64,000 nt of DNA from Sinonovacula constricta (lineage: Eukaryota > Mollusca > Bivalvia > Cardiida > Solecurtidae), in contig CM017567.1 in assembly GCA_007844125.1 (NCBI GenBank), positions 30,836,380 through 30,900,379 on the forward strand, in the 5' to 3' direction. Shown here piece after piece: positions 31,920 through 45,444 of the stretch (position 1 is its first letter; every line of letters starts with the position of its first letter). The notes under the pieces were generated by a model. It was not told the DNA's origin. It worked only from the letters and a program-made list of their open reading frames with translations, and made no database searches. Made by a program: the position numbers and the translations under genes.

Positions 31920-34900
31920 AGGGACAAAAATAGAGAAGGAGACAGACTTATGGAGTTTCTCCTTGACATACATGTATGAAACCTTTAATAAGATTTTGAT
32001 ACCAATTCTAATTATTTGATACTTTAGTGCAAAATGCTGATGGATTTCAGGTGTGTCGTTCCAGAGGATGTTAAAGAAGCCGGCATTTATATAATTATGA
32101 CATTTTACTTTGTACAAAAATACCACTGGGTAGTTGACCTGCTTACAGTACACATATGTTCATATATTGATGCCGGTAAATAATGATACCGTTATTATAT
32201 GTAAGTTTTATGCTGTCTGTGTTGAGAGATTTGTAGGAGATACTCTATGTTAATGTTATCGTGCAGTAGAGAAGGCATTGAGCTACTCTGAATTGTGAGA
32301 CATGGACACGCCAATCAAACCAAAAGAGACAGACACAAAATAGATGCTATATTATAGCATTATTAAATAAGTAAGCATTTAGGAAACGTTAGATACACGT
32401 TTAATAAGGAATTACATAGTGTCCTAGATCAAGCAAACTAACCGCACACGCAATCTTTCGATTTATTCTATTTTCAAATTGTTGAACCTGAAAACCTGTA
32501 TTCATTTAAATAGGTCTAACTTATTTTTTCTTTATTTACAATAACAAACGAAGAAAAATACATGTTTCATTGTGTTTTAACACATTTATTTCGGAACATA
32601 TAGCTTAAACACAAGTCCGATAGGTTCTGAAGAAATGCAAATTACATTATATATCAACGAAATGGTCATTTTGATGTTGATGAACACGTCCACTTACAAT
32701 ACTTTTCATGCAGAATGTTACACTAAGTGTCTGTTCAAGTATTTAGTTTTAATTTATTCTAGGTAAAATCTTTTTCAACATGTGATCCAGTCTGCTGGTA
32801 TATGGCCTCTCTACCAGCTTGTCTTCAGTTTTACAGTTCTCTAACATTTATCATTGACAATACATTTTATTATGTTTCCGGAAATAGATACACATATAGG
32901 TAATAAAATAACTATATTCTAACTATGAACAATACGTCCATTTTCCACAGTTATGTCACAACTAATATATTGCTAAATCCGTCTCTTGGACATTCTTAAA
33001 ATATGTATAGAGCAATGCAGACAAAGATAATCAAGATAAAGTAACTCTTGCGACTCATTCAAATATATTTGCGTTATTCAGTTTTACTATTCAGAAATAT
33101 AATAAACAATTTTAGTAAAGCTTATGTTTTTGATCAAAGATCACATTTTGCAAAAGTTCTACGGTTGAAGTTTAACTGTGCACTCTCTTGTGATAAAGAG
33201 ATAAAAATAACTACCTATAATCTGGATGTAGTTTTGCTGATTTTATCCTACTGTTTAAACCAATTCGAAGAAATCCATCTATTGTGGCAATTTCAGATCT
33301 AACATGTATTTATAGTTTTGCCGAAACTTGATTGAGTCAATAATCCGTGAGATTCTGGACTACCAAACGATTACTGCACAGTTCTGCAGTATAAAAGAAC
33401 AAACAATACCAATAATAAATAAACATTTGTTTACTGCCGGCGATAAAAAAAGTATTTTGGCCGTTTCTACTTTGAAACCGATCGTTTTTCAAAATTGACG
33501 TTTATGAAAAACTGGTCTCCGGCTATGTTTGTATTTACGAAAGTTCCCTTTTATCGGATCTTTACTGAAATTAACAGAATACATACTTTTTCACGAGTGC
33601 ACAGTATGTATTTTCATTTCGTGTATGTCCAATACTAATGTGACGTTTACACTTGTACACTTGCCAGGCATGCAGTAATTTTATTGTTATTTAGCATTCA
33701 CTTTAAAAGAAAGTTTCCAAATAATTACTAGCGATATCTACATATTTCAAGACAGTTTTATACCAATTAACATGCCTTTCAAAACAGAGCACGTTAAATG
33801 GGTAAGATAATGTCAAACTATAATCTTATTAGAAAATTTGCACTGCGAGAAAAGAGTATGCATTCAATTTGCAAAGCAGAATAGTATATATATATATAGT
33901 TCACAGAACACTGTGTTTTATATTTAATAAGAGTAAAATGTACTATAGTGAAGACATTAATTTTGGTGAAAGATTAAGAAATTAACTATTTTAATCGGGT
34001 TCAGTATGATGAACTGAAATGAGTTCTTAGTAGAACAACACATGGGAGAACAAACCTAGAAATACATTCAGTATGAGTTGGCCACTGGAAAAGTTTTAAG
34101 TAATGAGATATAAACTAAGTAATGGAAATTAGTAGTGTATTGTTTTCCAGCTTTGTAGTTTCTACACACCCTGTACACCGGCAAGAGAGATAATTTGTTT
34201 CTTCAACAAAGTTAAATCAACATCGACTACTTTAATACAGGCTAATATTCTACTAGTGCCGCAATATTTTCCAAAGAACCTTATAAATAACTTACCGAAG
34301 ACAATGTAACCTTGTGATGACAACTGTTTTAACTGTTTAGTTACACCTAAGTGTCCCTAATTTAAAATCAGGTATGGAGATAATTTAAGGAACTAGAAAA
34401 ACAAGGTTACCAAGAAGTGATCCCAAACAAACGTGTACATTCGTTTTAATTATTGAATTAAAATCAAGATATAATCTCATTTACTGTATTTCATGTTTGA
34501 CCTATTTAAAAAGGTGGTTGTGTTTTTGTTAATAGAGTTTGTTAAGAAAGCATTATATTTGTGCTTTCTTTAGGCAACTGAAGTGTTGCAAATCATTATT
34601 GCTTTTTTTCTTATTTTCTTAAGTTAAGTTAAATTCACCCTTCTATATATGTGTGAGTTATTCGTGATGTCTAAAGACAGGATCTTCATATTACATTCGT
34701 TTCAAAACAATCGTTGTTTTTTGGCCCTTACTTAAGTATCCCAACTTTACAACGGTATGTAGGTCAATAGCAAGGACAATCATATATTTCACATTATGGT
34801 TGTGAATTAAACAACAAACGAACTTAACATAGCCCATTTGCATATTATACGTTGTGTACTAATCTCACCTTTAGAATAAGAATATATGACAAAGTCCTAT

Positions 34901-35021
34901 GAGCATTGCAACATATACCAAAACAACCAACATATGCCGAAAAGGCACAGAACAAAGGTATTTCACATGCAAGCCAAGCGAAAAGTAAGAACAAATTTGT
35001 GATGAGTCATTTAACGAAAAG
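31920..35021. other. AT-rich intergenic DNA
   Basis: No gene, RNA or repeat supported apart from a short AT run at 33883-33898. Confidence 0.5.
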
Positions 35022-35160
35022 AGCAAACCCGACAGTTACCGCCTTGGAACGGTCAGTCGGCAAAATGGACCGACTGGGGTGCTTAAACCGGTTTTACAGA
35101 GCTCTAACCTCGCACTTCCTGACGAGTTTCTCAAATGCAAGCAATGAAAAGAAAATCTAT
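35022..35160 (-). repeat. Hairpin repeat family, copy 3 (best preserved)
   Basis: It is the reverse complement of 13375-13510 over about 130 bases. Stem arms are CAGTCGG (35054-35060) and CCGACTG (35070-35076), with a CAAAATGGA loop. The flanks read ACCGCCTTGGAACGGT and GGGGTGCTTAAACCGGTTTT. An open frame crosses it (34906-35187) but is not shared by the other copies. Confidence 0.8.
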
Positions 35161-36995
35161 TTGAATATAAAATGTCCAAGCGCTTAAGAAGTCATGTAAA
35201 GTCATTCATACATGAACAAACTGGACTGCTGTCGTACCACATCTTGGACATTAATCACTTTCTTTTGCGGTTGGTTGTAGATTGTTTGTTTGCAAATGTT
35301 TGTTCAACTGAAAAGGTTAGAAGAAAAGTGTATATTTAACTTTCATTGACAATTATAAGATACGACTTAACTTCAGGAAATAAACACATCCAATGGCTTT
35401 TATTTCTCCAGGGAAAAGAACCACGGATATAAAATACGCAATTTCATGTCATTATACACATTAAACGTTCTTCAAATCGAGTTGTAATCAATGCTTCAGG
35501 GAAGATTTATTAATAGATTTCTAACTGCGTATGGTTTAACTGAACTTTGTGAAAATGTAAAGTTATTTCTTAGGTTAATAATGTGCTTCTTATTGTAGTG
35601 CACCTCACATACTAAAGTAGAATTCGAATATATAAAGGAGCCGAAACCAATATACATACACTTTCCAAAATATGTTTATCCCAGTTATATAGCATGCAAA
35701 GTATAAGTTGATGTTTTTTTTCTGACAAAGTGCAACGTAATACTTTATAATTTAACATAGCGGAATTAAAACGCATGAGTTTAGTACTTAAATGTAAGTT
35801 CAAGCTGTTTTCTAAAAATATATATGCACTTACTATGCAGAAATTGTAATTTTCTTCCAACATTTGTAACTATAATATAGTTTTTTTAATTGTAAATAAT
35901 AACATTCAAATGGAAAAAACAAACAAACACGCACTCTGCTACAGATTTAACCTTAATGTTTTAAATAGTTGGGCTTACCGTTCATATCTCGCCTGTCATG
36001 CCAGTTTTAAAATCTTTCTGCACGAACTTCATAATCTTCTACATCCACGATTGGCCATTTGGTGAATTTCAATTAATGCACAGAAACGAACGACATTTTT
36101 TTTATAACTGAGTGCACACTTGTAGAAAGCAACATATGGTAAAGTTTTTTCTCTTATACCGGATAATATTATTTATTATTTATTAGGGTTTTGCTTTCTT
36201 GATTAAAGTTCTGTTTACATCAAGTCGAAGAGCGTCTGCTATATACATAGAATTGTTGGCACTGATCAAAGCACAATGCTTGCAAATGATAGTTATTAGT
36301 TTTCCATTTTTGAACTTAAGCAGTTAAGTAGATTTTATAAACCACACATTAATAATTGTTTCTGCGTCATTCGAAAAAAACACAAAATGTCGATAGTATA
36401 ATTACAACATGATAGTCAATATTTCCTCCATAATACACTGTAAAACAAGTTAAAACGTTACAAGCAAATAAATGAAGACATTTTCCCTTTTCTTAATGTT
36501 CAAATAATAAATTAAACACAGTTTAGGAAGTTCCTTCACTACATTGTCAATTTGCTGCCAGTGCATGCATTTTGCAATTGGGAATACTTCCTTTACAGGT
36601 ACATAACAAAATAGAAACATTTTCTTTGCTATATTTCTATACGAATTTATGTAGTGCAATTGGTTAGCAGAGTCCGTTCATAGGAATATGTCCTCATATA
36701 ATACTCTCAAACATTACTTGCTGAATGCTAGCAGCACCAACACTATATATTTTATTTTGTCAATACGAAACATCAAGTTTTGATAAACCCAGTGCACACA
36801 AATGCATCCACTATGATATGCAGACATTTGAGTGCTATGATTATGTTGTTTTTGTCCGGAACACCACCTGCGCGTTTTGCAGACCATACACTCTAACATG
36901 AGAAAAATATAATTATACATTATTGTATTGCAGGCACATGTCGCTTTCTGTCTTTGCTGTTTTAGCTAGTAAAGTTGGATGTACTACATTCAACA
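35161..36995. other. AT-rich intergenic DNA
   Basis: Nothing supported. Confidence 0.5.
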
Positions 36996-37094
36996 GCAGT
37001 GTACTGGGCATACATTCCATCGTTAAAGGTCAGCAAAAGGAAGGAAACTGTCAATAAAAGAAGTACCCAGTCTGCTTACAGACTGCAAGCGTAA
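36996..37094 (+). repeat. Dispersed repeat pair, copy 1
   Basis: It resembles 41938-42040 in the same orientation: GCAGTGT, CATACA, GTCAG.CAA..GA.GAAACTGTCA, AAGAAG, ACCC.GTCTG, and .AG.CTG. Roughly two thirds of positions agree. Type unknown; no coding or RNA signature. Confidence 0.6.
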
Positions 37095-37584
37095 TTAAAT
37101 CCAGCCGGCAGACAATGGCACCTATGTCTGACCACGTAATGTTTTTGTTTCTTATACGTTCTGTCCGGACTTTTTAAATTACTTTGTATAATCTACATAA
37201 ATGTTTGTTTTCTGACATATTTTAGGTCAAAGGTGTGCTGCTTTTTTATTGCGCAAGCAATCATAGCACACACTGTCATTCAGAATTTCTCTGATGTATT
37301 GAATCAAAGTAAATGAAATATAAATTATCAATCGCAGTTTATTATAGTTGTTTATGACAGCGGCGACACTTTTCGTCTGACAGAATAAGGTGCATGAATA
37401 TGTTCCAATATTCCATCAACTTAAGACAACCGACAATAATTAAATATATACCGTGAATAAAATACGAACAAATAACGTTCAACTTAACACCCATTGCAAT
37501 GAATTGTCCAATATATTCACAAAATGCCCCCACATAAATCCATCTGCATTTAAACTTTTACCAAAAACTGGATATTAATCAATT
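37095..37584. other. AT-rich intergenic DNA
   Basis: Nothing supported. Confidence 0.5.
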
Positions 37585-37855
37585 GGGGCGCCCATGGCCT
37601 AGTGGTAGAGTCGCCGAATTGTAACACCACTAAATACGTAGCCTCCCACCACGGAAATCGAGACCCGATTCGGACGAATGACGTGTTGTGTGGAAAGGTA
37701 TTCCAGCTGACATGAGGTTCACCGTTGGTTCTACCGAAACATTTGTCTAGGGCCTTTCTTCACCAAAATAGATTGACTCTGTAATGATCATAATAAGTCG
37801 CCACAGTGCATTAAAGGTAAGGCTTACAACCTGTTCAAGTTTTTCTTTTTTTAAT
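37585..37855 (+). mobile_element. tRNA-derived SINE
   Basis: It begins GGGGCGCCCATGGCCTAGTGG, with a good RNA polymerase III box A (TGGCCTAGTGG, 37595-37605). A box B-like stretch follows (AAATCGAGACCC, 37656-37667; the usual GGTTCGANNCC is degraded). After this tRNA-like head comes a 160-base body that is GC-richer than its surroundings, ending near a T-rich stretch. The spacing of A and B boxes (about 50 bases) is normal for a tRNA. The head lacks a foldable full cloverleaf and is followed by an unrelated body, so it is a SINE and not a tRNA gene. The family name and true 3' end cannot be set from one copy. Confidence 0.75.
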
Positions 37856-40800
37856 TTAAAACATTGTAAAGAGATCATGATAGTTTAACCAATGGATAAT
37901 CTTTGCTTCCTTAAATTTATCTTAAAATTTCAATTGTGTATAGCGTTTTGTAGGCTTGTATTGATAGAAATCTGTAATCTGTAATCGTTCTTGTGCTGTC
38001 TTTTAATGTAAAATTTTAAGATATGTTGAAATCCATTTCCCAAGGCAGTTGCAGACTTTAAAAAATGATTGATGTTAATACTATTTTAACGTAGCAGCTG
38101 TATTTCCTTGCACTGAAGGATAATTTACTCATTCATAGATCGCCTGGTTGATTAAATTAGTGGGGGAAGTTGATATATAATTCTTATCTAACCATAAGTA
38201 CTTTTTGTGTGAAAAATCAGTATTCATTAATTATTTTAGTCAATTTATGTGCAAAGTAAAATCACATCAAATTTCATCTCTTTTTCAAGCCATATTAGTT
38301 TAGCTGTCCTTTTTATCTGATTCTTCCAGAAAGACAGCAAAAATCAGATATTGTTTATCTAATTTCTGATTAATGCGCATTATTCAAAGACATACTTTTA
38401 ATAACGAGACAAAATAAGTGATTAAAGCTGCAGATCAGTAGCATTCCATTTATAACCGAATGGTTTTGATACCAATTTCAAAATTTATTGACGCTTAAAC
38501 AAAAGTTAATATTTTTTTTCTCCAAATACATTTCACTCATAGGCGAATCTAAATAAGTAACAATAAAGTTAGGTTATAATCGACTTGTTCAGTTAAATTA
38601 TCTTCCGAAAATGTTACACTGTTCCAATGAATTTAGTGCTGTCATATATGTTTAGCAACCGTTTATTAAAAAGGCGAGACATGTGGCACGTTTCAACCAC
38701 GCGCATGATCTAATACGCTCGCTGACAGACACTTATATGCATTGTAAAATGGAAAAATATGACGTAATTTTCTTGTTCAAATACAATTTAGGCCATACAA
38801 CCAATGGTTAAACGGTGAAACCTATACAAATAAATATATTGGTAAACAAACATACATACCTTGAACCAACTTACTGTACGTAACTGACTGTAAAATAAAT
38901 TGGTGATTAACGCAGATGCTCCATTTTCGCATATTTTTACGTTTCTTCATGATGACTAAGATGCACTAAAATACTAATATAACGAAAAATATGTTAAACC
39001 CCTTAAACAAATCAAACAAACTATGCTGCACAGTTCTGAACTTAATCAAAGTGATGCACTCAAACTTGAAGTAACTTGCAAATAATAGATCGATTTGCCT
39101 TTTTTCATGATTGACACAAGTAGTTATTTCAAGATTGGACTAACTGCATTACGAGGGCGATGTCAACAGGGGATAAATCGAACCAGTTGTGATAACAAAT
39201 ATGTAATATAAATATTGCGGATGTCACTCGATGCATGATGCATTTATGACAGACAAAGCATGAAAGAGTCATATTTTACAGCGGTTTTTAATATAAATTG
39301 GATTGTTGCTTCAGCGTATGATAGCAAAATTAAATATTTAAGATATGAGATGTTCAATGATTTTGTTGAGTACAAAGATGTCGAATAAAGAATTAAATCT
39401 TTCAATTTGTGTTTTGTTACACCTGCAGAATGAAATTACAGTGGAAGGTGGTTTTTATCAGGATGTTTGAAGAAAGTATCTCGGCTGTTATTGGTGCAAA
39501 TGTTGAACACGGTAATGTGCTTACTGTCGATAGAAACAATACATAATAAAATATGACACCCTTATCGAATTCAAACCCCAGATTGCTCTACTAAGAGTGA
39601 ATCGACTCACTATACCTTAATTAGCTGCATGTTTCGTTAAAAGCCTATTAAAACTGATTAGGATGAATGAACTAAACAGTTCCGATAGAAAGAAGTCTTA
39701 GAATATATATCTTAAACGCCAATATTGAATAACCAATGTGCATCTGATCTGAAGTTTTTGTATCTGATAACTTTTCTCTAAAGGTCCTTTTCATCTCACT
39801 CAACCCTAATGCAAAGTGTCAAATACTGACATAGATCTTAAAGACCGTATTATTCTAACAAATTAAAACAAAGGTAAATTTCAAAATCGCGTATAACTAA
39901 AGACTGAAATAAAAATAATTTTGACCACACTTTTACGTAAACCAAAATAAATAATAAGCAAATATAACTTAAATTGTAACTCGATTGTTATATGCTATTA
40001 TGTCAAATGATTTCTGAATACAAACCAATCCTTTAGCTAATATATACGTCTTTAGCATTGTCTTTCCATTCTACAAGTGTGTGCATATTGATAGGAATGT
40101 GTTTCGTTCAAATAAGTTGTAAGGCGACTGCGTTTCATATCACAGTCTGACCTACAAAAATAGCATTCAGTTCATATAAATAGTGTTCTTTAGTGGTAAA
40201 CAAGTGGTCTTAGAATATAAACGGAACATATATACGGACTTAATAGTTCCGCTGATATAAGCTGGCGATTTTTAACGTATTTCTTTTACTGAAAGAGCAT
40301 TCGGAGTTACCTATAGGAACTGAAATTATATACAGATTGTTTCTGGTTAGTTATAAACATAAGTTTTCATTCATGTTGTTTTTGTTGTTTTATTTTTTTT
40401 CAAAAGAAAATAAATGTTCATAAGCAAGCTATTTGGGCCACTTTGAAAGATAAATTATTAGCGTCGGTGCGGTTTGGTTTTATTAAGCTGTAAACTTGGA
40501 CTACTACATGTATTTTGTAATAGTAATACGTGAAAACAATCAAGAATCATTTCAACTGCATTTTCATTTCCTTGAAACCATTTTTTATGTATTTTATAAA
40601 GCGTTATCATTGTTTTGTGCATACATCTATTCATAATCTTGCTACCCCATTGCTTTTATTATTTGGGGCGAAATTATACAATTGTACTCGGACTGCGTTT
40701 ATGCACGTGTCAAACGTGCAGATATCCTGCTTTTTTGCATGTTCAAAACACGATGAGATAAAGTAAGTATAAACATTTATTTATGTTTAAAAGAATGTCA

Positions 40801-41489
40801 ATTACATGGTTTCAGTTCTAAAACATACGCTATTTATGCTTTCTTCATTGCTAAAAGCCCAACTATCTCATATGTCTTTCCTTATCCGTCAATAAAACTG
40901 TAAAGGCTATTTGCAATCTCAGAATGTACACTCAGTTGTTTTTTACATTTAAGGATCTTTTGTAAAATGGTTGTTTTAATTTAATCTCTTTTGTGTTACA
41001 ACTATTCTTCATTATTTTGCATGCCATCATTACAATTTTGTTTAAGTGCATAACAAACAAATTGCTGTTAAATGTTAAATTAAAGTCATTGCATATACAC
41101 CATATAAACCTAAATTGCACTGATACTTATTAAGTGCGCATAGTGAATTTTATTTCGTGTATATTATAACAGTTTTGTAAGATTGGCGCTAATTATCGAA
41201 AAACATCGATGAATCTTAAACAGTTACACGTATGTCTTACATACATGATTATAAAATCATGTATTTGTGTTGTTTAAAGTAAAGGCGGTATCCGACAGTT
41301 TGAACCATTTTATGGATCATTTAGAAAGTAATTGTACATCCGAAACAGTAAGATAACGTTTGTTCCTTACACATCCATACATGTGAAATATGAACACTTG
41401 TAAAAATGAATTTTCTGTATCACAGCCACGTTGCTAAGGTTACTTGTTAAAGCGAAAAGCCAAGCCAAAAACAAACAAACTATACTGCA
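37856..41489. other. AT-rich intergenic DNA
   Basis: About 3.6 kb with no gene, RNA or repeat that I can support. Confidence 0.5.
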
Positions 41490-41750
<261 letters not shown>

Positions 41751-41937
41751 TGTATATGTACATGGTATGTTTGTTGGATATTTTACAATGATGGGGATAT
41801 TGCTGAACGATTGCAGGATTCATTTCTTAAAATGTTACATGATACACTATGCATTGTCTTGTAGTAGACATATTTCAGCCGGTTCTCATTTCTTTGTCTG
41901 CCCAGAAAAAACGGACTGTCTGAAGTTATTTCCAAAA

Positions 41938-42040
41938 GCAGTGTTCCGTCCATACAGAGCAGTGTAAGTTGTCAGGCAAGGGATGAAACTGTCACTACAA
42001 GAAGATGTAACCCGTCTGTTAGCAGTCTGGATGTAAACTG
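41938..42040 (+). repeat. Dispersed repeat pair, copy 2
   Basis: Partner of 36996-37094 (see there). Forty bases downstream, 42077-42096 matches 8211-8230 exactly (TTAGACGTTGTCAGAAAATA), which may be another piece of the same or a related family. Confidence 0.6.
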
Positions 42041-43309
42041 AAAACTAGTCGAGAGATATATTCGAGACAAGAAACCTTAGACGTTGTCAGAAAATAGTAA
42101 CATACATATGTTTGTCTAATATTTCTGATGGGTTCTGTCTGGAATACTTAAATCATGTTGTTTGATCGGTATACGTGTATCTTCATCGAAATAAACACTA
42201 CATTGTATGTTACAGTGAGACACACAGTAGTAAGGATACTGTTATGTTTGGTGTGTCTATTTTGCACATAATCTAGAGAATTGTGTTGCTTTTTAAGATT
42301 GTTACATGTATCGGTACTTATATCAAATGATATTTTGATTTGTATATGTTTGTTTGTATATGTAGATAATATGATGCAAATGTACAATAATGTTTTTATA
42401 ACAGCCACGTTATATATTGACAGTAGCATTGCAGTGTATAAAGTATGCTCCATCTCCGTTGTCCTGCTTGTCCTTGTTACTGTTTTTATGTTAAACAATG
42501 TCTTTATTGTTTACATAATAAGCTTAATGTATAAAGCCAAACGCGTGTCCTTTTCTGATACTGTTATATGTTTAAATTGTTAATGAATAATTGGTTTCAA
42601 TGTGCTACATTTAAAGGAAGTCACACATTTCGTACAGGATCACAGACGGCAGTGTCTGTACGCATGGACGAAGAAACAATTCATCTTCACTTGCTTGATG
42701 AAGAAACTTTTAATCACAAAAGCTCAAGTGACACAATATTGGAAGCAAAGTAGACATTACATATATGTTTCAGGTGTCGTTTTGTGAAAGTATACATCGA
42801 GTAAAGGATGAAGGCATGACATATGGTATATATTGTGTGCGCCATCTGTTAGGCTGCTAAATCATGTGCTCTGAAATAAATTTGATTTAATGTGATATAC
42901 ACTGCTTACAAGAACCCAAGCCTTGCTGTGAACATTTATGAATGTGTGTGGTTTATGAGTATGAAATTCATTTTTGAAATTATATTTGCATTTTGGAGTT
43001 ATTTGGGATTTATTATATATGAGATAGGCAAAAGAAATAACACAACATACATGTACAATAGATTACCCCCGAGGCAGATTAAAGTACACTGCCAGTGAGC
43101 TGGTGAGCTTTCGCTCACTACCCCATCAGTGTATTCTTCCCAGCCAAGAGGTGTTAGCCAGGTTAAAGGGCATGGGGATATTGAACTATAGACGAAAACA
43201 AGCAGGTGTTGCTTATTCATACAAACATTAATACAGGCTAAAGACTACAACTGGTGGTCACACAGCAAATCTCATTTATCCAAAGCGTTGTAATACCATC
43301 AGAAATCAT
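42041..43309. other. AT-rich intergenic DNA and possible LINE 5' leader
   Basis: No gene supported. The last 250 bases (about 43065-43309) are somewhat GC-richer and contain a GTGAGC...GCTCAC hairpin near 43096-43119. They may be the leader of the following LINE, but nothing in the sequence proves it. Confidence 0.45.
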
Positions 43310-43329
43310 ACAGAGAATGTTACTTGCAT

Positions 43330-44267
43330 GACTATAAACTGTACATAATTAGTGAACAAGGATTTTCTGATTGGCCAATTACTTCGTGAACAAAGAACTG
43401 ATTTTGCCATCCTGACAGAAACATGGTATTCAGGCGAAAATCAACATCAATATGAGCCCTCAGACCTGAATCAAAATGGTTACAAAATTACTGTCTCCAA
43501 CAGGAAAAAGAATTGGTGGCGGCGTAGCCCTTTCATGTAAAAATGGTATTGGTATGCGCAAATTATTATCTATGGCAGGTTTAAGCTTTGAGTGCAGTGT
43601 CTGGCAATTGGTGCTGAAGAGTATTACTATCCACTGTGTTGGTATCTATAGACCCCCATCACTAGCATTACCAAGTCAATTTGTTACTGAGTTCTTTGAA
43701 TTCTCAGAACAGGATATCAATCCTAAGTACACTAATCTGTTGATCATGGTTGACTTTAATCTGCACATTCATGATGATAGCAATGTCATCTCCAATTTTA
43801 ACACTTCTCTATCAGCAACGGGGTTGGTACAGTATGTAGACTTTCCGACACACATACATGAGCAAAGTCTGGACCTAGTGATTACAGAACTCACAAATGT
43901 CGTAGACTTAGTTTTATGTGAACCAGGTCCATTTCTATCGGACCATTGTGCCGTTAAAGTTGTCATCAGGGTACAACAAGAGAGCATTGTAAGCAAACCT
44001 TTGTCTTTTCGTAACTTTAAAGATGTAAATACTAATGTCCTTGCAGAAGACCTATTTGACCTAACTACTTTCGCTGATTCAGTTGAGTCTTCTGGGGAAG
44101 AATTTGAGTCAAAGATTGAGAAACTGCTGGATATACATGCACCGATAAAATCTAAAGTACAATTTTATAGATCACCAAAGCTGTGGTTCAATGATAATAT
44201 CCTTGCCTTATTTAGAAAATGCAGAATAAATCATGTGAACTTGACATCTTGCCTACAAATGATTTGA
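43330..44267 (+). pseudogene. LINE 1 endonuclease (APE/EEP-type), frameshifted
   Basis: An endonuclease-exonuclease-phosphatase fold nicks target DNA to prime reverse transcription. Visible motifs in order: a degraded start motif before NKDFLIGQLL (an in-frame TAA precedes it at about 43346-43348), ILTETW (metal-binding Glu), GGGVAL, IYRPP, DFNLH (Asp and Asn; the usual Gly before it is Val), GLVQYVDFPTH, LDLVIT, and LSDHCAV (catalytic Asp-His). A frameshift lies at the A run near 43503-43507, switching from the first to the third reading frame. After SDHCAV the normal C-terminal linker is cut short. Not functional. Confidence 0.88.
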
Positions 44268-45393
44268 AATGCTTCCTAAATGAAGTCTTACCTACTATCA
44301 CTCAACTAGTAAACCTGTCTCTTACTCAAGGTGTTTCCCAGCAAAATGGAAACAAACTGTTGTCAGACCATTGTTGAAAAAGACGGGTCTTTAACTAATA
44401 CTGGCCAATTACAGACCAGGTAGCAACCTGGCATTTCTGTCTAAATTGATAGAAAAGCTACCCTTAATTAAATGAACACGTATCAGCTCACAACCTTCTA
44501 ACGGCCAATCAGTCCGCCTATCGTCAATTTCACACTTGCGAATCAGCTCTACTGAGTCTAGTCAATGATATTCTGAATGGGATAGTACATCAAGAGGTGA
44601 CTGCACTAATAGCTCTCGATCTAAGTATAGCTTTCGACACTGTGGATCATGACATATTATTAGAAGTGCTGGAACGGCCGTATGGTTTTCGCGGAATAGC
44701 CTTAAAATGGGTGGATTCATACTTGAGGCCTCGCACTTGCAGAGTCAGTGTCAACTCACAATTATCGACCATACGGGAACTCGGATGCAGTGTCCCCAGG
44801 GAAGCTGTTTGGGCCTTTTGCTGTATTTGACATATGCGGGGACTATTTTTATATTATGCCTCCAACTATTTCTGTGCATGAATTCGCGGATGACTATACG
44901 GCTAATAAACGATTCAAACCGACACCCGATGAGGAATCACGTGCAGTTCAGGAACTCCAAGAAGCTGCTGTACTAATCAATGATTGGATGAACAGCAATA
45001 AACTCAAAATGAATAATGCAAAGACTGAATTCATGTTGTTTGGGAGTCGCCAACAACTAACCAAGTGCAGTAATGTAAAGCTGCTATGTTGAACGATCTC
45101 AAAATAAAAAAAGCATCCGGAAGTATCTGACAAGAGAGGCTACTGAAACACTGGTATTATCCTTAGTAATATGCTACCTGGACTATTGAAATGTGATTCA
45201 TTACGGCATATCCAAAACTAATCTGTCCAAACTTCAGCGCATTCAGAACATGTGTGCCAAGCTTGTCTTGCGTCGTTCGAAGTATGATAGTTCACAACAG
45301 ACTTTTATATGAACTACTGCCCATAAGTGCTCGCATTACATTTAAAACTTTAGTATATATGTACAATTGCTCAGTGGGAAATACTCCTTCTTA
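44268..45393 (+). pseudogene. LINE 1 reverse transcriptase, multiply broken
   Basis: Fragments of the LINE reverse transcriptase can be followed through several frames: an N-terminal segment reading LVNLSL and KTVVRPLLKK-like text (44310-44380), a YRP-type segment near 44410, then ALDLSIAFDTVDHDILL (motif A with its Asp, 44600-44660). Next come SVPQG-type text with GPLLY in another frame (about 44790-44830) and EFADDYTANK (the catalytic FADD box, about 44880-44910). After these are WMNSNKLKMNNAKTEFMLFG (44985-45045) and a C-terminal LSKLQRIQNMCAKLV and LLYELLPISARITFKTLVYM (45220-45365). It stops at the (CT)n repeat. Many stops and shifts show long decay. Confidence 0.88.

Positions 45394-45440
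<47 letters not shown>
45394..45440. repeat. (CT)n microsatellite
   Basis: About 23 CT units with one GT interruption at 45413-45414. It terminates the recognisable LINE 1 homology and could be either the breakpoint or a repeat that grew there later. Confidence 0.95.

Positions 45441-45444
<4 letters not shown>

Larger units (their letters stand above)
43310..45393 (+). mobile_element. LINE 1: decayed CR1/L2-like non-LTR retrotransposon
   Basis: Domain order is endonuclease (about 43330-44250), then reverse transcriptase (44270-45393), all plus strand. The frame is broken many times. The linker that normally separates the two domains is largely missing: endonuclease text ends at about 44225 and reverse transcriptase N-terminal text resumes directly. 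The 3' end is lost at a (CT)n tract. Motifs (LTETW, YRPP, DFNLH, SDH, LDLSIAFDTVDHD, FADD) place it in the Jockey/CR1/L2 group of endonuclease-bearing LINEs. It differs clearly in sequence from LINE 2, so it is another family of the same group. Confidence 0.9.

Noticed and set aside
34906..35187. 93-codon frame over hairpin repeat copy 3
   Set aside because: The frame is not shared by the other four copies of the family, so it is not the product of the element.
37585..37670. Possible functional tRNA gene
   Set aside because: Boxes A and B are present but the arms do not form a full cloverleaf, box B is degraded and an unrelated body follows. SINE is the better call.
42568..42787. Two overlapping short frames with an internal DEET repeat
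   Set aside because: Only 61 codons each, in different frames, with no recognisable domain and no splice context that I can defend.
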